Assembly: GCF_003574135.1 (NCBI RefSeq)
Contig: NZ_AP018341.1
Location: 2,331,740-2,395,739, forward strand
Source: a cyanobacterium endosymbiont of Rhopalodia gibberula
Lineage (GTDB): Bacteria; Cyanobacteriota; Cyanobacteriia; Cyanobacteriales; Microcystaceae
Direction of reading: 5' to 3'
Length of the DNA stretch: 64,000 nucleotides
The translations under genes were made by a program, and so were the position numbers. A model generated the notes under the pieces. That model made no database searches and had not been told where the DNA came from. It saw only the letters and a program-made list of their open reading frames with translations. Position 1 is the stretch's first letter. Every line of letters starts with the position of its first letter. Below, piece after piece: positions 39,735 to 49,567 of the stretch.

Positions 39735-40305
39735 AACATCAAGACTGTTGAGTGAGATTAGCTGATTGATATCAAAACGTCTCTTCCCTAGACAAAAAAT
39801 TGTAAAATGAAGCCATATGTTGGGTTTAAGAAATTGTCATCTATTTTGACAAGTAAAAAATTCAGGAAATAGTATTGTTTATTAACAACAAGTTAAATTG
39901 AAGTTAATTAAAAGAATAGCTTATATACTCAGAAAATTTATTTATCTTCAACTTCAATATTGTCTAACTTAGTATTTTACTGGTTGATTTTAAATCATAA
40001 ATTTGGTATAATCATAACTATTAAGTTTACATATTTAGGTATTAATGCTATATTAAGTTTGCTGATTTGTATCTATTAGTTAAAGTCTTACCAATTATTA
40101 GAAATGATTTTTGACTTAACTGAACTTTTAATGACAGCAAGCCATAAGATTACAACATAGTCTTATCTTACCTGTTAATAACAGGCAGACTTTTAGAAAC
40201 TTAAATAATTCCGGTATAAGGCTTTCAGGACGTTAGTATTAGGGCTTTATATAACAGGTTCTGTAGGGACTGATTGCTGGATGTTACTAACTTATATAGT
40301 TATCA

Positions 40306-41202
40306 TCACTTCCGATCATTTTGAGACCTCGAAGAAGCGAGCAAGTTCCGTATTTGTGAGCCAAGAGTACGACTAACAAGTCCCAAACCAGGTGCCACAG
40401 ACTCCCGCTCGACAAGTAGAGAAAATTTTTCTTCAAGAAGTTCTTTTAACTTACTACTAGTCAGGGGACGATCAAGCGTTCCACCTTGGGCTAAAGAAAT
40501 CGAGCCTGTTTCTTCAGAGACTACTACACATAAACAATTACCAACCCGTTCTGTGATGCCCATTGCTGATCGGTGTCGGGTCCCTAATTGTCGGTGGGCA
40601 GTTCGTTCGGATAGGGGTAAAATCACTCCTGCTGAGACAATACGCGAGCCGCGAATAAAAATGGCTCCATCGTGTAAGAGAGTTTTTGGCTGAAAAATTG
40701 TCTGAAGTAATTCTTTCGAGACTTCGCCATTGAGGGTAACCCCTGGATTCACAAATACTCTTGTATCCACAGAAGCGATTGTTTCTAACACCATTAATGC
40801 TCCTGTTCTATTTTGAGAGAGTTCTTTAACTGCATCAACAATTTCATCAACTACACTATCAGGCTTGGGAGTTGGACGTCGTCGTTGAAATAATTGCAGC
40901 ATTTGCCCGCGTCCCAATAATTCAAGAAATCGTCGGAATTCTCCCTGAAAAATTACTGCCATAGCGACGGCAGCCCCCAATACTAATTTATCCAGGACAA
41001 CTTCGAGCAGCCTAAGTTGGAGCCTTTGGCTGATCACTTGTGCCAGCATTAAAATAATTAACCCTCGCACTATCCAGAGAGTACGACGTTCCCCGATGGC
41101 GAGAAGAATTAAATAAGTCAGCAGTAGCACCAATGCAATATCAATGCCATTGTGGATTAGCCCAGAGGGTATCCAGTGAGGGCCAGGAGTATCACCCGAC
41201 AT
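40306..41202 (-). CDS. cdaA: Diadenylate cyclase (c-di-AMP synthase)
   Basis: 298 residues, the CdaA/DacA layout: about three N-terminal membrane helices (roughly 18-36, 42-57 and 73-87) and a cytoplasmic DAC domain. The two catalytic motifs are intact: DGA at 178-180 (LLHDGAIFIRG) and RHR at 209-211 (GTRHRSAMGITE). It condenses two ATP into c-di-AMP, a messenger for osmotic and wall control. lysA lies directly upstream on the same strand (57-base gap), so they are probably co-transcribed. Its retention pairs with a possible c-di-AMP riboswitch upstream of rlpA at 58.1-58.2 kb. Confidence 0.94.
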   Translation of the reverse strand: MSGDTPGPHWIPSGLIHNGIDIALVLLLTYLILLAIGERRTLWIVRGLIILMLAQVISQRLQLRLLEVVLDKLVLGAAVAMAVIFQGEFRRFLELLGRGQMLQLFQRRRPTPKPDSVVDEIVDAVKELSQNRTGALMVLETIASVDTRVFVNPGVTLNGEVSKELLQTIFQPKTLLHDGAIFIRGSRIVSAGVILPLSERTAHRQLGTRHRSAMGITERVGNCLCVVVSEETGSISLAQGGTLDRPLTSSKLKELLEEKFSLLVERESVAPGLGLVSRTLGSQIRNLLASSRSQNDRK

Positions 41203-41259
41203 GATGGAGGATGGTAGAGATTAAGGAGCAATCAAAATAACAAGCAATAAGGGACTTAA

Positions 41260-42684
41260 TTAAGACAGTAGCCTTTCAGGGAGGCGATCTTGACGAATTA
41301 GGTCATCATGGGTTTCTCGTTTGATCACTAGATTAGCTTCTCCATCTTTAACTAAGACAGCAGCTGGTCTAGGCAGACGATTGTAATTAGAAGCCATACT
41401 ATAGTTATAGGCTCCTGTTCCCATCACTACCAGAATATCCCCTGGTTGGGTTTGAGGCAACTGAGTATTTTTAATCAGAATATCCCCAGACTCACAATGT
41501 TTGCCCGCGATAGTGACAGTTTCCGTGCAGGGTTCTAATATTTTATTAGCTACCACCATACAATAGAGCGATTGGTAGGTAATGGGACGAGGATTATCAG
41601 ACATTCCACCATCTACAGCGATATAGGTTCGCAGTTGAGGAATTTCTTTCCGACTGCCTATAGTATAGCCAGTGACACAGGCTGATCCTACCAAAGAACG
41701 TCCAGGTTCAGCGATGAGTTTAGGGTAGGGTAATTGATAACTATCACAGGCTTTCATTACGGAGCGGCTCACTCCTTCAACCCATTGTTCTATGCTGGGG
41801 GGATTATCATCTTCCGTATAGCGAATGCCCAAACCTCCGCCAATATTTAATTCTTGCAAGACTAACCCATAACTTTGCGCTTTTTGAAGCAACTCCACCA
41901 TAACTTCTCCTAAGTCTTGATGAGGTTGTTCCTCGAAAATTTGAGAGCCAATATGGGCATGTAACCCCCGGCAATCAAGGCATGATTGCTGGCTAATATA
42001 GGTGAAAACGGCATCGAGTTGGCAGAGATCAAAACCAAATTTGCTGTCTAGATGTCCTGTACGAATATACTCATGCGTATGACATTCAATTCCTGGAGCT
42101 AAGCGTACGAGGATAGGAATACTCATGGAGGCATTTTGATTGCCTAGTTTAGTTAGAGTTTCTAATTCAAGCCAATTATCAACAACAATAGTGCAATTAA
42201 CCTCAAGAGCTAATTCTAGTTCTGCAAAAGACTTATTATTGCCATGAAAGTAAATTTGTTGGGCAATTTGTTCAGAGGTACGTCCCATCTTCTCCAAAGC
42301 GTTGAGGGTAGTATACAATTCTCCCCCCGATACAACATCAAAACCTAACCCTTCACTAGCAACAATACTGGCAATAGCTAGACAACTCCAAGCTTTGGAG
42401 GCATAAATGACTTGAGAAGATCCTTGATAGTGACGGTTAAAAGCTTCTCTATATTGACGACAGGCACTTCGGAGAGTTACTTCATCAAGAACATAAAGAG
42501 GAGAACCAAATTGTTTAACTAGGGTCTTAAGATCGCAACCGCCAATTTCTAAGCAATTATGATTATTAATATTGGCAGTTAGGGGGAACAATGACTGATT
42601 TGGTGATCGTTCACCCTGTTCTAGAGTTTCTTTCTCTAAATAGTCCCGCCCTGAATGGCTTTTCCTTTGTTCTGTCGATAACAT
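41260..42684 (-). CDS. lysA: Diaminopimelate decarboxylase
   Basis: 474-residue fold-III PLP enzyme that makes lysine from meso-diaminopimelate. The PLP lysine is Lys 97 in VIYASKAWSCLA. FDVVSGGELYT, HAHIGSQIFE, LNIGGGLGIRY, AEPGRSLVGSA and the C-terminal active-site CESGDIL and GTGAYNYSMASNYN blocks follow. The first 45 residues are an N-terminal extension, usual in cyanobacterial LysA. It is upstream of cdaA on the same strand. All functional motifs are intact. Confidence 0.95.
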   Translation of the reverse strand: MLSTEQRKSHSGRDYLEKETLEQGERSPNQSLFPLTANINNHNCLEIGGCDLKTLVKQFGSPLYVLDEVTLRSACRQYREAFNRHYQGSSQVIYASKAWSCLAIASIVASEGLGFDVVSGGELYTTLNALEKMGRTSEQIAQQIYFHGNNKSFAELELALEVNCTIVVDNWLELETLTKLGNQNASMSIPILVRLAPGIECHTHEYIRTGHLDSKFGFDLCQLDAVFTYISQQSCLDCRGLHAHIGSQIFEEQPHQDLGEVMVELLQKAQSYGLVLQELNIGGGLGIRYTEDDNPPSIEQWVEGVSRSVMKACDSYQLPYPKLIAEPGRSLVGSACVTGYTIGSRKEIPQLRTYIAVDGGMSDNPRPITYQSLYCMVVANKILEPCTETVTIAGKHCESGDILIKNTQLPQTQPGDILVVMGTGAYNYSMASNYNRLPRPAAVLVKDGEANLVIKRETHDDLIRQDRLPERLLS

Positions 42685-43427
42685 AGTTCACGATTGATCG
42701 ATGGGTATTAATATTTAAAGTCTAGTCTTAAGTAAGACTAAAGGAGAAAATTTAACAAGCGCCTTCTCACATAAAACCCCCAGAGGTTTATGATTTAATT
42801 AACGCTAAGGCTCCCTGTATCTAGTCTACAATTGAATCTCTCGTGTGGTTGTTGGGATTTTCTTAACTTCTTGCTATCTAGCCTCTTCGTAGGCTTTATC
42901 TTCTGTCTTCCCCAGTCATTAACTCCAAAAACTTTTCATTAGGTGTATTACAACACTACATCTACTTTGACTTTTAAGAGTAACGCAAAAATTGCCTTTA
43001 CTATGAAGGGATCTGCACCTCTTTTGGGATCAGCTAGTAAGAAGAAGAAAAGCCAGAACGTAGAAAATTATCTATACTTTAGACAAGACGAGAAGTACTC
43101 AATTAGAAGATTTGTTTTAACTTAGTTATTTTTGCATGGTCCATACTTAGCTCAATCGTCAAGCTTTGTGTCAATGTTGAGGATAACTCATCGATAAACG
43201 TATTTCATAAAACTTTAGAAAGTGCGTTTCATTGTCCTCATTTTGTATTAGGAATGGGGAACTTCCTAATACTGATTTTTGATATTGAAGATATAGAGTC
43301 AACTAACTGAATTAAAGAATTATGATGTTTTATCATAGTAGAGGGGTATCTTGAATGAAAAAACATGAGTAAAGAAATAAAGTAATGATGCAAAACAATC
43401 AGAAACCAAATTCTCTAGATATAGAAA

Positions 43428-43461
43428 ACAGGTTTTCGATAGTAATTAAACCTGTTTTTTT
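43428..43461. terminator. Terminator-like hairpin
   Basis: AACAGGTTT (43428-43436) pairs with AAACCTGTT (43448-43456), followed by a run of seven or more T on the plus strand. What plus-strand transcript it ends is unknown. On the minus strand it lies about 45 bases beyond queD. Confidence 0.65.
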
Positions 43462-43470
43462 ATAAGGCTG

Positions 43471-43497
43471 AACCAATTGGTAATTTAACTATTGGTT
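43471..43497 (-). terminator. Hairpin just after queD
   Basis: AACCAAT / ATTGGTT stem, 13-base loop, immediately beyond the queD stop on the minus strand. There is no strong T tract, so it may act together with the hairpin at 43428. Confidence 0.4.
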
Positions 43498-43500
43498 TAG

Positions 43501-43887
43501 TCAATTTTCTTTAGTGAATCTCGCTCCAGCAGTGCAAGTTTCTTTGATTTCTACGCCTTGCAGTCCTTGCAGTCCTGCCAATTCAAGTTTCTCAAAAATC
43601 CATTTAGCTATCACTTCGCAGGTGGGGTTTTCTAGTTCCATAGTTTCGTTAAGGTAGTAATGATCCAAAAACTGCTCCAATAGGGGGTTTAAATACTTCT
43701 TAATATCGTCAAAGTCAATAACCATACCCTGTTTAGCACCTTCTTGAATTAAGTTATCGCTTTTGACGTAAACCCGTCCTATCCAACTATGACCATGAAG
43801 ACGGCAGCATTTGCCACCGTGGTGGGGCAACCGATGAGCAGCCTCAAAGCGAAACTCTTTATAAATTAACCAATTATCAATATTCAT
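43501..43887 (-). CDS. queD: 6-carboxytetrahydropterin synthase
   Basis: 128-residue QueD/PTPS-family enzyme. It turns 7,8-dihydroneopterin triphosphate into 6-carboxytetrahydropterin, an early step of 7-deazaguanine (queuosine) synthesis. The zinc ligands are His 18 (FEAAHRLPHH), His 31 and His 33 (RLHGHSW), and the catalytic Cys is 27 or 28. The C-terminal VEIKETCTAGARF carries the substrate Glu. The ATG at 43887 gives MNIDNWLIYKEFRFEAAH. Retention with tadA suggests wobble-base modification is under selection. Confidence 0.9.
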   Translation of the reverse strand: MNIDNWLIYKEFRFEAAHRLPHHGGKCCRLHGHSWIGRVYVKSDNLIQEGAKQGMVIDFDDIKKYLNPLLEQFLDHYYLNETMELENPTCEVIAKWIFEKLELAGLQGLQGVEIKETCTAGARFTKEN

Positions 43888-44088
43888 ATCAATAGTGGGA
43901 CTTTCATTAACGTTGATTGTAAGGAATAAAAAAGCTCAAACTCTTGACGGACAAACTTTTACCTTGATTAAATTCAGATTAGACAATATAGTAGGTGTAA
44001 CAACTAAACTATCATTAACTTAGTGAAGAGCAATAATACTAGAAATAACTGATTCCTTCACTTTATCTGACTTATTAGCTTAGTCAAA

Positions 44089-44934
44089 ATGATTAGAGTC
44101 TTTTTTCGTCTCCATCGCTCCTGGGTTTACTCTTGTCTTTCTTTATTGGTGATAACCTTCGTTATTCTAACCAATATTCAACCAAGTTATAGTCAGTCTT
44201 GGTTAAATTTACTCTTTCAAGGAGTACAGGTAATTCAATTAACTACCATGTCTGACTCCCAAGAAGTAAAAATTGCCCAGCAAATTAATGATGAATTAAT
44301 TCGTTCTGGTCAGTTTCACATCTCCCAAAACCCTCAATTAAATCAAACTATTGAACGTATTGGACAGCGGTTAGCCCCTACGAGTGAACGTCCTAACCTT
44401 CCTTATACTTTTCAGGTAGTTGATGATATATCTATTAATGCTTTTGCGACAATGGGGGGGTTTGTTTATATTAATACTGGGTTAATTGCAACAGCAGAAA
44501 ACGAAGCCGAATTAGCTAGTGTAGTTGCCCATGAAGTTGCTCATATTACTGCTCGTCATTCTATCACTCAAATGCGCGATGTTGCTCTTTCTCAAGGGTT
44601 AATGTCAGCAGCTGGTTTAAGGGAAAATACGATTGTTCAATTGGGAGTGCAATTAGGGGTCAATCTTCCTCACAGTAGAGAGTCCGAATTAGAGGCGGAT
44701 AGATTAGGTTTAAGAAACTTAAGAAATGCCGGATATGCCTCCATTGGAATGGTCACTTTTATGCAGAAATTAATGCAAAAAAATGGTTCTTCTGTTCCTG
44801 ATTTTTTAAGTACCCATCCAGCTACATCAGATCGATTAAGAGCATTAAATCGAGCCGTTGATGATCAACGATCATATCAAGGAGATGGTCTAGACAATCA
44901 AGCCTATCAACAGAATGTTCGTAGTTTTTTGTAA
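44089..44934 (+). CDS. M48 family metallopeptidase
   Basis: 281 residues. An N-terminal hydrophobic segment (WVYSCLSLLVITFVILTNI, about 12-30) is a signal or anchor, so the protease acts in the periplasm or on the membrane. The zinc site is HEVAH at 148-152 (VVAHEVAHITARHS), and the third ligand is in ESELEADRLGLRNL. FATMGGFVYINTGLI and FLSTHPATSDRL are typical of the BepA/LoiP-like M48 subgroup that degrades or helps fold outer-membrane proteins. No TPR region follows, so it resembles the short cyanobacterial forms. Confidence 0.9.
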   Translation: MIRVFFRLHRSWVYSCLSLLVITFVILTNIQPSYSQSWLNLLFQGVQVIQLTTMSDSQEVKIAQQINDELIRSGQFHISQNPQLNQTIERIGQRLAPTSERPNLPYTFQVVDDISINAFATMGGFVYINTGLIATAENEAELASVVAHEVAHITARHSITQMRDVALSQGLMSAAGLRENTIVQLGVQLGVNLPHSRESELEADRLGLRNLRNAGYASIGMVTFMQKLMQKNGSSVPDFLSTHPATSDRLRALNRAVDDQRSYQGDGLDNQAYQQNVRSFL

Positions 44935-46506
44935 AAGTGTAGCTTGACTAAATAATTTAAGAAAATCATTAACTGCTTATTTGGTTCTATTATTTATTTT
45001 TTCAAGTTCCTTGAAGTTTACATGGACAGACTATGGATAGAGTAAATTATTGGCAAAACATAATAATTTTGTTAGCGTCTTAATCTGTTTCCTCATAGAA
45101 TCACTTTATAATGGAAAATTCTTTACCGCATCATTGCTAAAAATTTCTTACTTAACGAGATAACTTTGATTTTTGGTGGTAAGATCGATGATTCGAAGTT
45201 TGTATTCTCCTAAGATATTTGAGTTAGTTTGTGTGTCTCCTACACTCCCGTTAATATATTAATTCAAGTACGTCTACCTTTTTTTAAGTCCATTTATTTA
45301 TGTATAATAATCTTTACCAAAAAATATTTTTTAGTTGAGAAATCTATTAGTTTTAGTACTTAATATTTTTTGAACTCTTATCTTACAAACTAAACGATAT
45401 TGACTTAGAAAAATTAAATATAAATAGCCATAGATAAAATTAAATAACTTTCTAAACTCTTTTTATTATACTTATTAAATAATCCCATAATTATTTTGTT
45501 TCTTAAATAATTTATCTAAAAATTGTGGTCATACCCAACCAATAATATAGAATTAATTGAATTAAATACCATATCAATAAACTTCAGAGTTTAAACTTGA
45601 CAAAAATTATAATTTTACGGGCTTTCTTCTTAATTGACTTTAATTTATTACTAATATCTTCTACTATCTCTTGAGTTGTTTTTTTTTAAGATGGGCAATA
45701 ATTTCTCTTTATTAAATGCCTAACCTAATTATTTCATATCTTTTTATGTAAAGTAAATAAGTTTTTGACACTAATCAGCGATGTTCAATAGTCCCGATAT
45801 GTAGTTTAAGTTTGTTTAAATTGTTCTAAATTTTTATTCAAATAAATCAATCTCTTATCTACCTTATTTGAGCCTCATAATATTTTTTATTTTTGACCAG
45901 TCTTTGTAATTTTTTCACTTAACTTTATTTTTTTATCAATTTGTTCTGATAAGTAAATTTTATCGGCGGTAAACTTCTTTCTATTTTTAAAGTTTTGGTT
46001 GCCGTTAAAATGCCTTTTTCTTCTTGAGAAGTTATTGTAATTTTTATTTCTTATAAAAGATAACTATCACGTTTTTATTTAAAAAAAAATATTCTAGTGT
46101 TTTATTTGTAAACTCTATATAAGAATTATTAACATTTTTTACAAAATAGATAGAGTTAAACCTCTCTTGTTAAAATTACTAAGTAACATTTTTTAACAAA
46201 AAAGGAATATCATGGGATACATTATAGTTCTTAAGGCAAGTTAACTAAAAAGTTGACTTTCATCTCTAATAATTTTCTAAGCAAAGGTTAAATAATTAGT
46301 ATTTTAATCATATTTTATTAGAGTCATGCTCTAGTTTAGCTTAAGATAAATAGGATTGATTTTGCACTCACTTGTATCAAGATAGTAACAAACACATTCC
46401 ATCCTACAAATTAGGCTATAAAAATAAGATGAATTAAGTAAAACTTAATTTTTAAAAAACTAATATCCAAATTTTTATAAAAAAAACATAAGTTCAATTA
46501 ATTTAT
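44935..46506. other. Non-coding stretch of 1.6 kb with a decayed repeat
   Basis: AT-rich, with one copy of the degenerate element that also occurs at 48.1-48.5 kb. A gatD gene, the usual partner of murT, would be expected downstream of murT about here; none is visible. Confidence 0.5.
45581..46000. repeat. Decayed dispersed element, copy 1
   Basis: Aligned by eye with copy 2 (from 48111): shared blocks include ACTTC(A/G)GAG, TCTTCTTAAT, AATAATTTCTC / GATGATTTCTCC, CTAATT.TTTCATA and AAATAAGTTTTT.ACA.TAATCAGC, in the same order and spacing. On the minus strand fragments such as TTQEIVEDISNKLKSIKKKA read as protein-like. This suggests a dead transposase gene, but I cannot name the family. Boundaries are approximate. 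Confidence 0.6.
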
Positions 46507-47853
46507 TCAGAGAATTTGACGACCTATTAAGATGCCTCGTACTTCTAACATAGCAGAATAGGTAGGGATAATATGTAGAGTTCCATTAGAGGGAGTTAAG
46601 GTTAAAGCAGTTTGAATAGCTTCTTCCAAGTCCTCTTTTATAACTAATTGAACTGGATTTTGGTAATTAGTAAGAGTTTCTTTGCTATATTCTAATCTTA
46701 GCGCCATGTCATAGACACGATCTCCACTAACGATTAAAGTCCCTCCTAGATTAATTAATTTTTCCGTATCCACATCCCAAATCCAAGAAACATCAGTTCC
46801 ATCGGGGATGCGATCATTTAAGACCATTAGAGTTGTAGAAACCTTTCCCATTACTTTTAAGTCATTAACAACACGTATTGTCTCATTCATTCCTACAGGA
46901 TTTTTTGATAACAAAATGCGGATATTTTTGCCATCAATAGACAATTCTTCTGACCGTCCAAAAGCTGCTCTGAAGTTTTTAATACTGTCAAGAATATGTG
47001 CCATCTCAATTCCTAATTCCTGAGCAACTAATCCAGCTGCCAAAGTATTATATTTGTTGTAAACTCCAACCAGAATTTGTGGCCAAGCTTTGCTAGAAAA
47101 GACAGTTTTACTTTTTGTAAATCCACAACTAGGACAATTAAAATCTCCCAAATGAGAAAAGTAAATACCTCGATAATCAAGAGTACAACCACAATGAGGA
47201 CAGTAAATAGAATCAACAGCGTGGGGAATTTCTTTAAGATATAAATCTGGTTCACTTAAGCCAAAATAACGGATTTTCTGCGATAATTGCTGACCTAAAT
47301 AAGAGAGAGATGGATCATCCGCATTAAGGATAACAGTAGTGTTAGAAGGAAGGAGATCTAGTGCTGTAAGCCATCGTTGACTAATAGCATCAACTTCCCC
47401 ATAACGATCAAGTTGATCTCGAAACAAATTTAACCCTAAAATTATTCGAGGTTGACATTCTTTAAGTAATAAAGATACGATATTTTCATCAACTTCTAGA
47501 ATTGCATAGTCGACTATTAATTTACCAATTAAATTGGTATTTTTTAATAGAGCAGTAAGCAAGCCATTAATTAAATTAGCTCCAGTATCATTATGAGCAA
47601 CTTTGAACCCTTGGTTCTCAAGAATAGTTCGTAACAATAGAGAAGTGGTGGTTTTTCCATTAGTTCCTACTACCAAGATAATTCCTTGTTTGACCTGTTC
47701 ACACAACAAGGATAATAGTTTGGGATGAAAGCGACGGGCGATTGATCCAGGTAAAACGCTAGCTGCTCCTAAATTTAGCAAGCGAACTACGGCGGTGACC
47801 GTCTTAGCTACTGCCACTGCTAACCCTAAACGAATACGGTCAACTTGATTCAT
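46507..47853 (-). CDS. murT: Lipid II isoglutaminyl synthase, Mur-ligase subunit
   Basis: 448 residues, a Mur-ligase family protein with a C-terminal DUF1727 domain. The ATP loop VVGTNGKTTTSLLL, ILEVDE, LNLFRDQLDRYGE and LNADDPSLSYLG are Mur-ligase blocks. A four-Cys zinc ribbon is inserted (CPHCGCTLDYRG to CPSCGF), typical of MurT. With the glutaminase GatD it amidates D-Glu of lipid II to D-isoglutamine. gatD is normally next door but is not seen on either side; both flanks hold decayed copies of the same element. The frame is intact, so either gatD lies elsewhere or MurT works with free ammonia. Confidence 0.9.
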   Translation of the reverse strand: MNQVDRIRLGLAVAVAKTVTAVVRLLNLGAASVLPGSIARRFHPKLLSLLCEQVKQGIILVVGTNGKTTTSLLLRTILENQGFKVAHNDTGANLINGLLTALLKNTNLIGKLIVDYAILEVDENIVSLLLKECQPRIILGLNLFRDQLDRYGEVDAISQRWLTALDLLPSNTTVILNADDPSLSYLGQQLSQKIRYFGLSEPDLYLKEIPHAVDSIYCPHCGCTLDYRGIYFSHLGDFNCPSCGFTKSKTVFSSKAWPQILVGVYNKYNTLAAGLVAQELGIEMAHILDSIKNFRAAFGRSEELSIDGKNIRILLSKNPVGMNETIRVVNDLKVMGKVSTTLMVLNDRIPDGTDVSWIWDVDTEKLINLGGTLIVSGDRVYDMALRLEYSKETLTNYQNPVQLVIKEDLEEAIQTALTLTPSNGTLHIIPTYSAMLEVRGILIGRQIL

Positions 47854-48110
47854 CAGTCTTTTATGATTAGTATTTATCTGCTCTCTGAATTATGAACGAT
47901 TAGAGGAAGATTGTTAAGAGCATAGAAATTAAAACCTAATTTTAAATCTTGTGAACTTTTATAACACTCGGTCTTATGAGTTAAGATATTGATGCGTTTA
48001 CAAAACTTTGTAGTTTGGTACACTATCTATCTTACAGTCATATGATGATAATCTCTTCGTACTGATTTTTTGAAAAAACTCGTTATACCGAACTAGTTTT
48101 GAATTGGGAG

Positions 48111-48480
48111 ACTTCGGAGATAAGGCTTCACGTAATTTTTAATCTTATGAGTTCTCTTCTTAATCAACTTCGATTTATTATTAACTTCTTACTCTTACTA
48201 CTGTTTATTTTTTTTATTCAAAATAGACGATGATTTCTCCAGACTCAACACTTAATCTAATTGTTTCATAGCTTTTTAGCCGCAATAAATAAGTTTTTTT
48301 ACATTAATCAGCCGATTTTAATAAATCTGATAACCAGTCTAAATTTTAGTCAATAATTGTTTAAACTCTCTTTTTAAGGGATATATTTTTAAGAGGACTA
48401 GTAAAGTTTTATATGCTTATATTTAATTTTAACTTCTGTTTTTGCTCAAATTTACTTTGTTTTTTAGAAAATTTTTTACT
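48111..48480. repeat. Decayed dispersed element, copy 2
   Basis: Same orientation as copy 1 and offset by about 2.53 kb, so the two copies flank murT as direct repeats. The clearest match runs from ACTTCGGAG (48111) through TTTACATTAATCAGC near 48305. Beyond that the alignment weakens. Both copies are too eroded for an intact frame. Confidence 0.6.
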
Positions 48481-49094
48481 TTTATATAATCTAAAATTGA
48501 TATGATTTTTGCTTATTTATTAGTGCTTAAAATTTTGTAAAATTCTCGTTTAAACTTTTTTAAAGATTTGTTTAATTGAGTCTTAAATGATTTCAGAGAA
48601 TAAAATCTATCTGATATTATTTCAATTGGTGACATTAACATTAATTTATTCACAACATTCTTGTAGAGGTTTTCAAAACCTAGATTTTCTTTATACTAAA
48701 GCTCCAGCTATCCTACTATTTCTTCAGATTTCTTTGTGTGTATAGTGACTACACTTATTTCTTTATATAAATCAGCAGTATATAATAACCATTTCGATTT
48801 CTAATATTTTTATATTTATAATTATCAACCTAGATTTTTAATCATTATTTCTATTTCTTGTTCAATTACTTTATTATTTTTAACTATATTTCTTATTTTT
48901 GAGATAGCTTAACTTTTCTTTTGTTTATTTTTATATAAATTTCATAGAATGAGATTTAATTGAGTTTAAAGATAAATTACTTTCTTTATCTAAGAAAAAT
49001 ACCTAATAGTCAACTCATTATTACAACTAAGTTTTATATTGGTTAAATCAAAATAAATGTAAATTGTTGTTATGTCTATTTTTCTATAAATAGA

Positions 49095-49131
49095 ACTATT
49101 CCTATCTAATTTTAGATTAGATAGGAATAGT
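49095..49131. repeat. Perfect 16-bp inverted repeat
   Basis: ACTATTCCTATCTAAT, loop TTTAG, exact complement. It lies about 440 bases upstream of polA, with no T tract on the plus side. Confidence 0.75.
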
Positions 49132-49567
49132 GAGTACTACTTAATTTAAAATCTTATTCATTAAACTTAGTAGAATATTTGATGCCATAGATATAAATAA
49201 AATGTAGATATTGAGCCTAATATAGTTTAATTTAAATATAAAATATGCGATATTATTATTCGTCTAATAAATATAACTTTTGACTAACCTTTAATTGATA
49301 AATAAACTTTGTATTTATATTTTCAATTTTGACATAAAAGCTTTGCTAGTATCGATATACTATTGATTAATAAAATATTAAGTCTACCAAATTAAATCAA
49401 GATTTACTAATACAATTTAACTTAACTATAAGAGTTTAAATCAGTGAGTTATTTACTGATTTTTGCTAATTTTTACAGTTCTCAAGTACTACTAAGTTAA
49501 GCTAATAAAAATTATTCTGAAAAAGAAATACGTTAAAATTGAAGGAGACCAATCTACAATTTTTACA

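Larger units (their letters stand above)
37654..40305. other. Non-coding desert of 2.65 kb between cdaA and uppS
   Basis: The longest empty stretch of the window. Every frame is broken and composition is extremely AT-rich; the open frame at 39469-39699 is low-complexity. It contains an unusual number of long hairpins (38235-38265, 38527-38571, 38801-38833, 39692-39734). It probably once held one or more genes or an inserted element. Confidence 0.55.
42685..43500. other. Spacer between lysA and queD with hairpins
   Basis: No recognised gene. A 40-codon plus-strand frame from ATG 43003 (MKGSAPLLGSASKKKKSQ) is protein-like at its start but unassigned. A hairpin ATTAGGAA / TTCCTAAT lies at 43247-43270, and two terminator-like hairpins lie near 43430-43497. 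Confidence 0.45.
47854..49567. other. Non-coding stretch of 1.7 kb upstream of polA
   Basis: Holds the second copy of the decayed element (48111-48480) and a perfect hairpin (49095-49131). The rest, AT-rich and full of stops, shows nothing I can identify. Confidence 0.5.
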
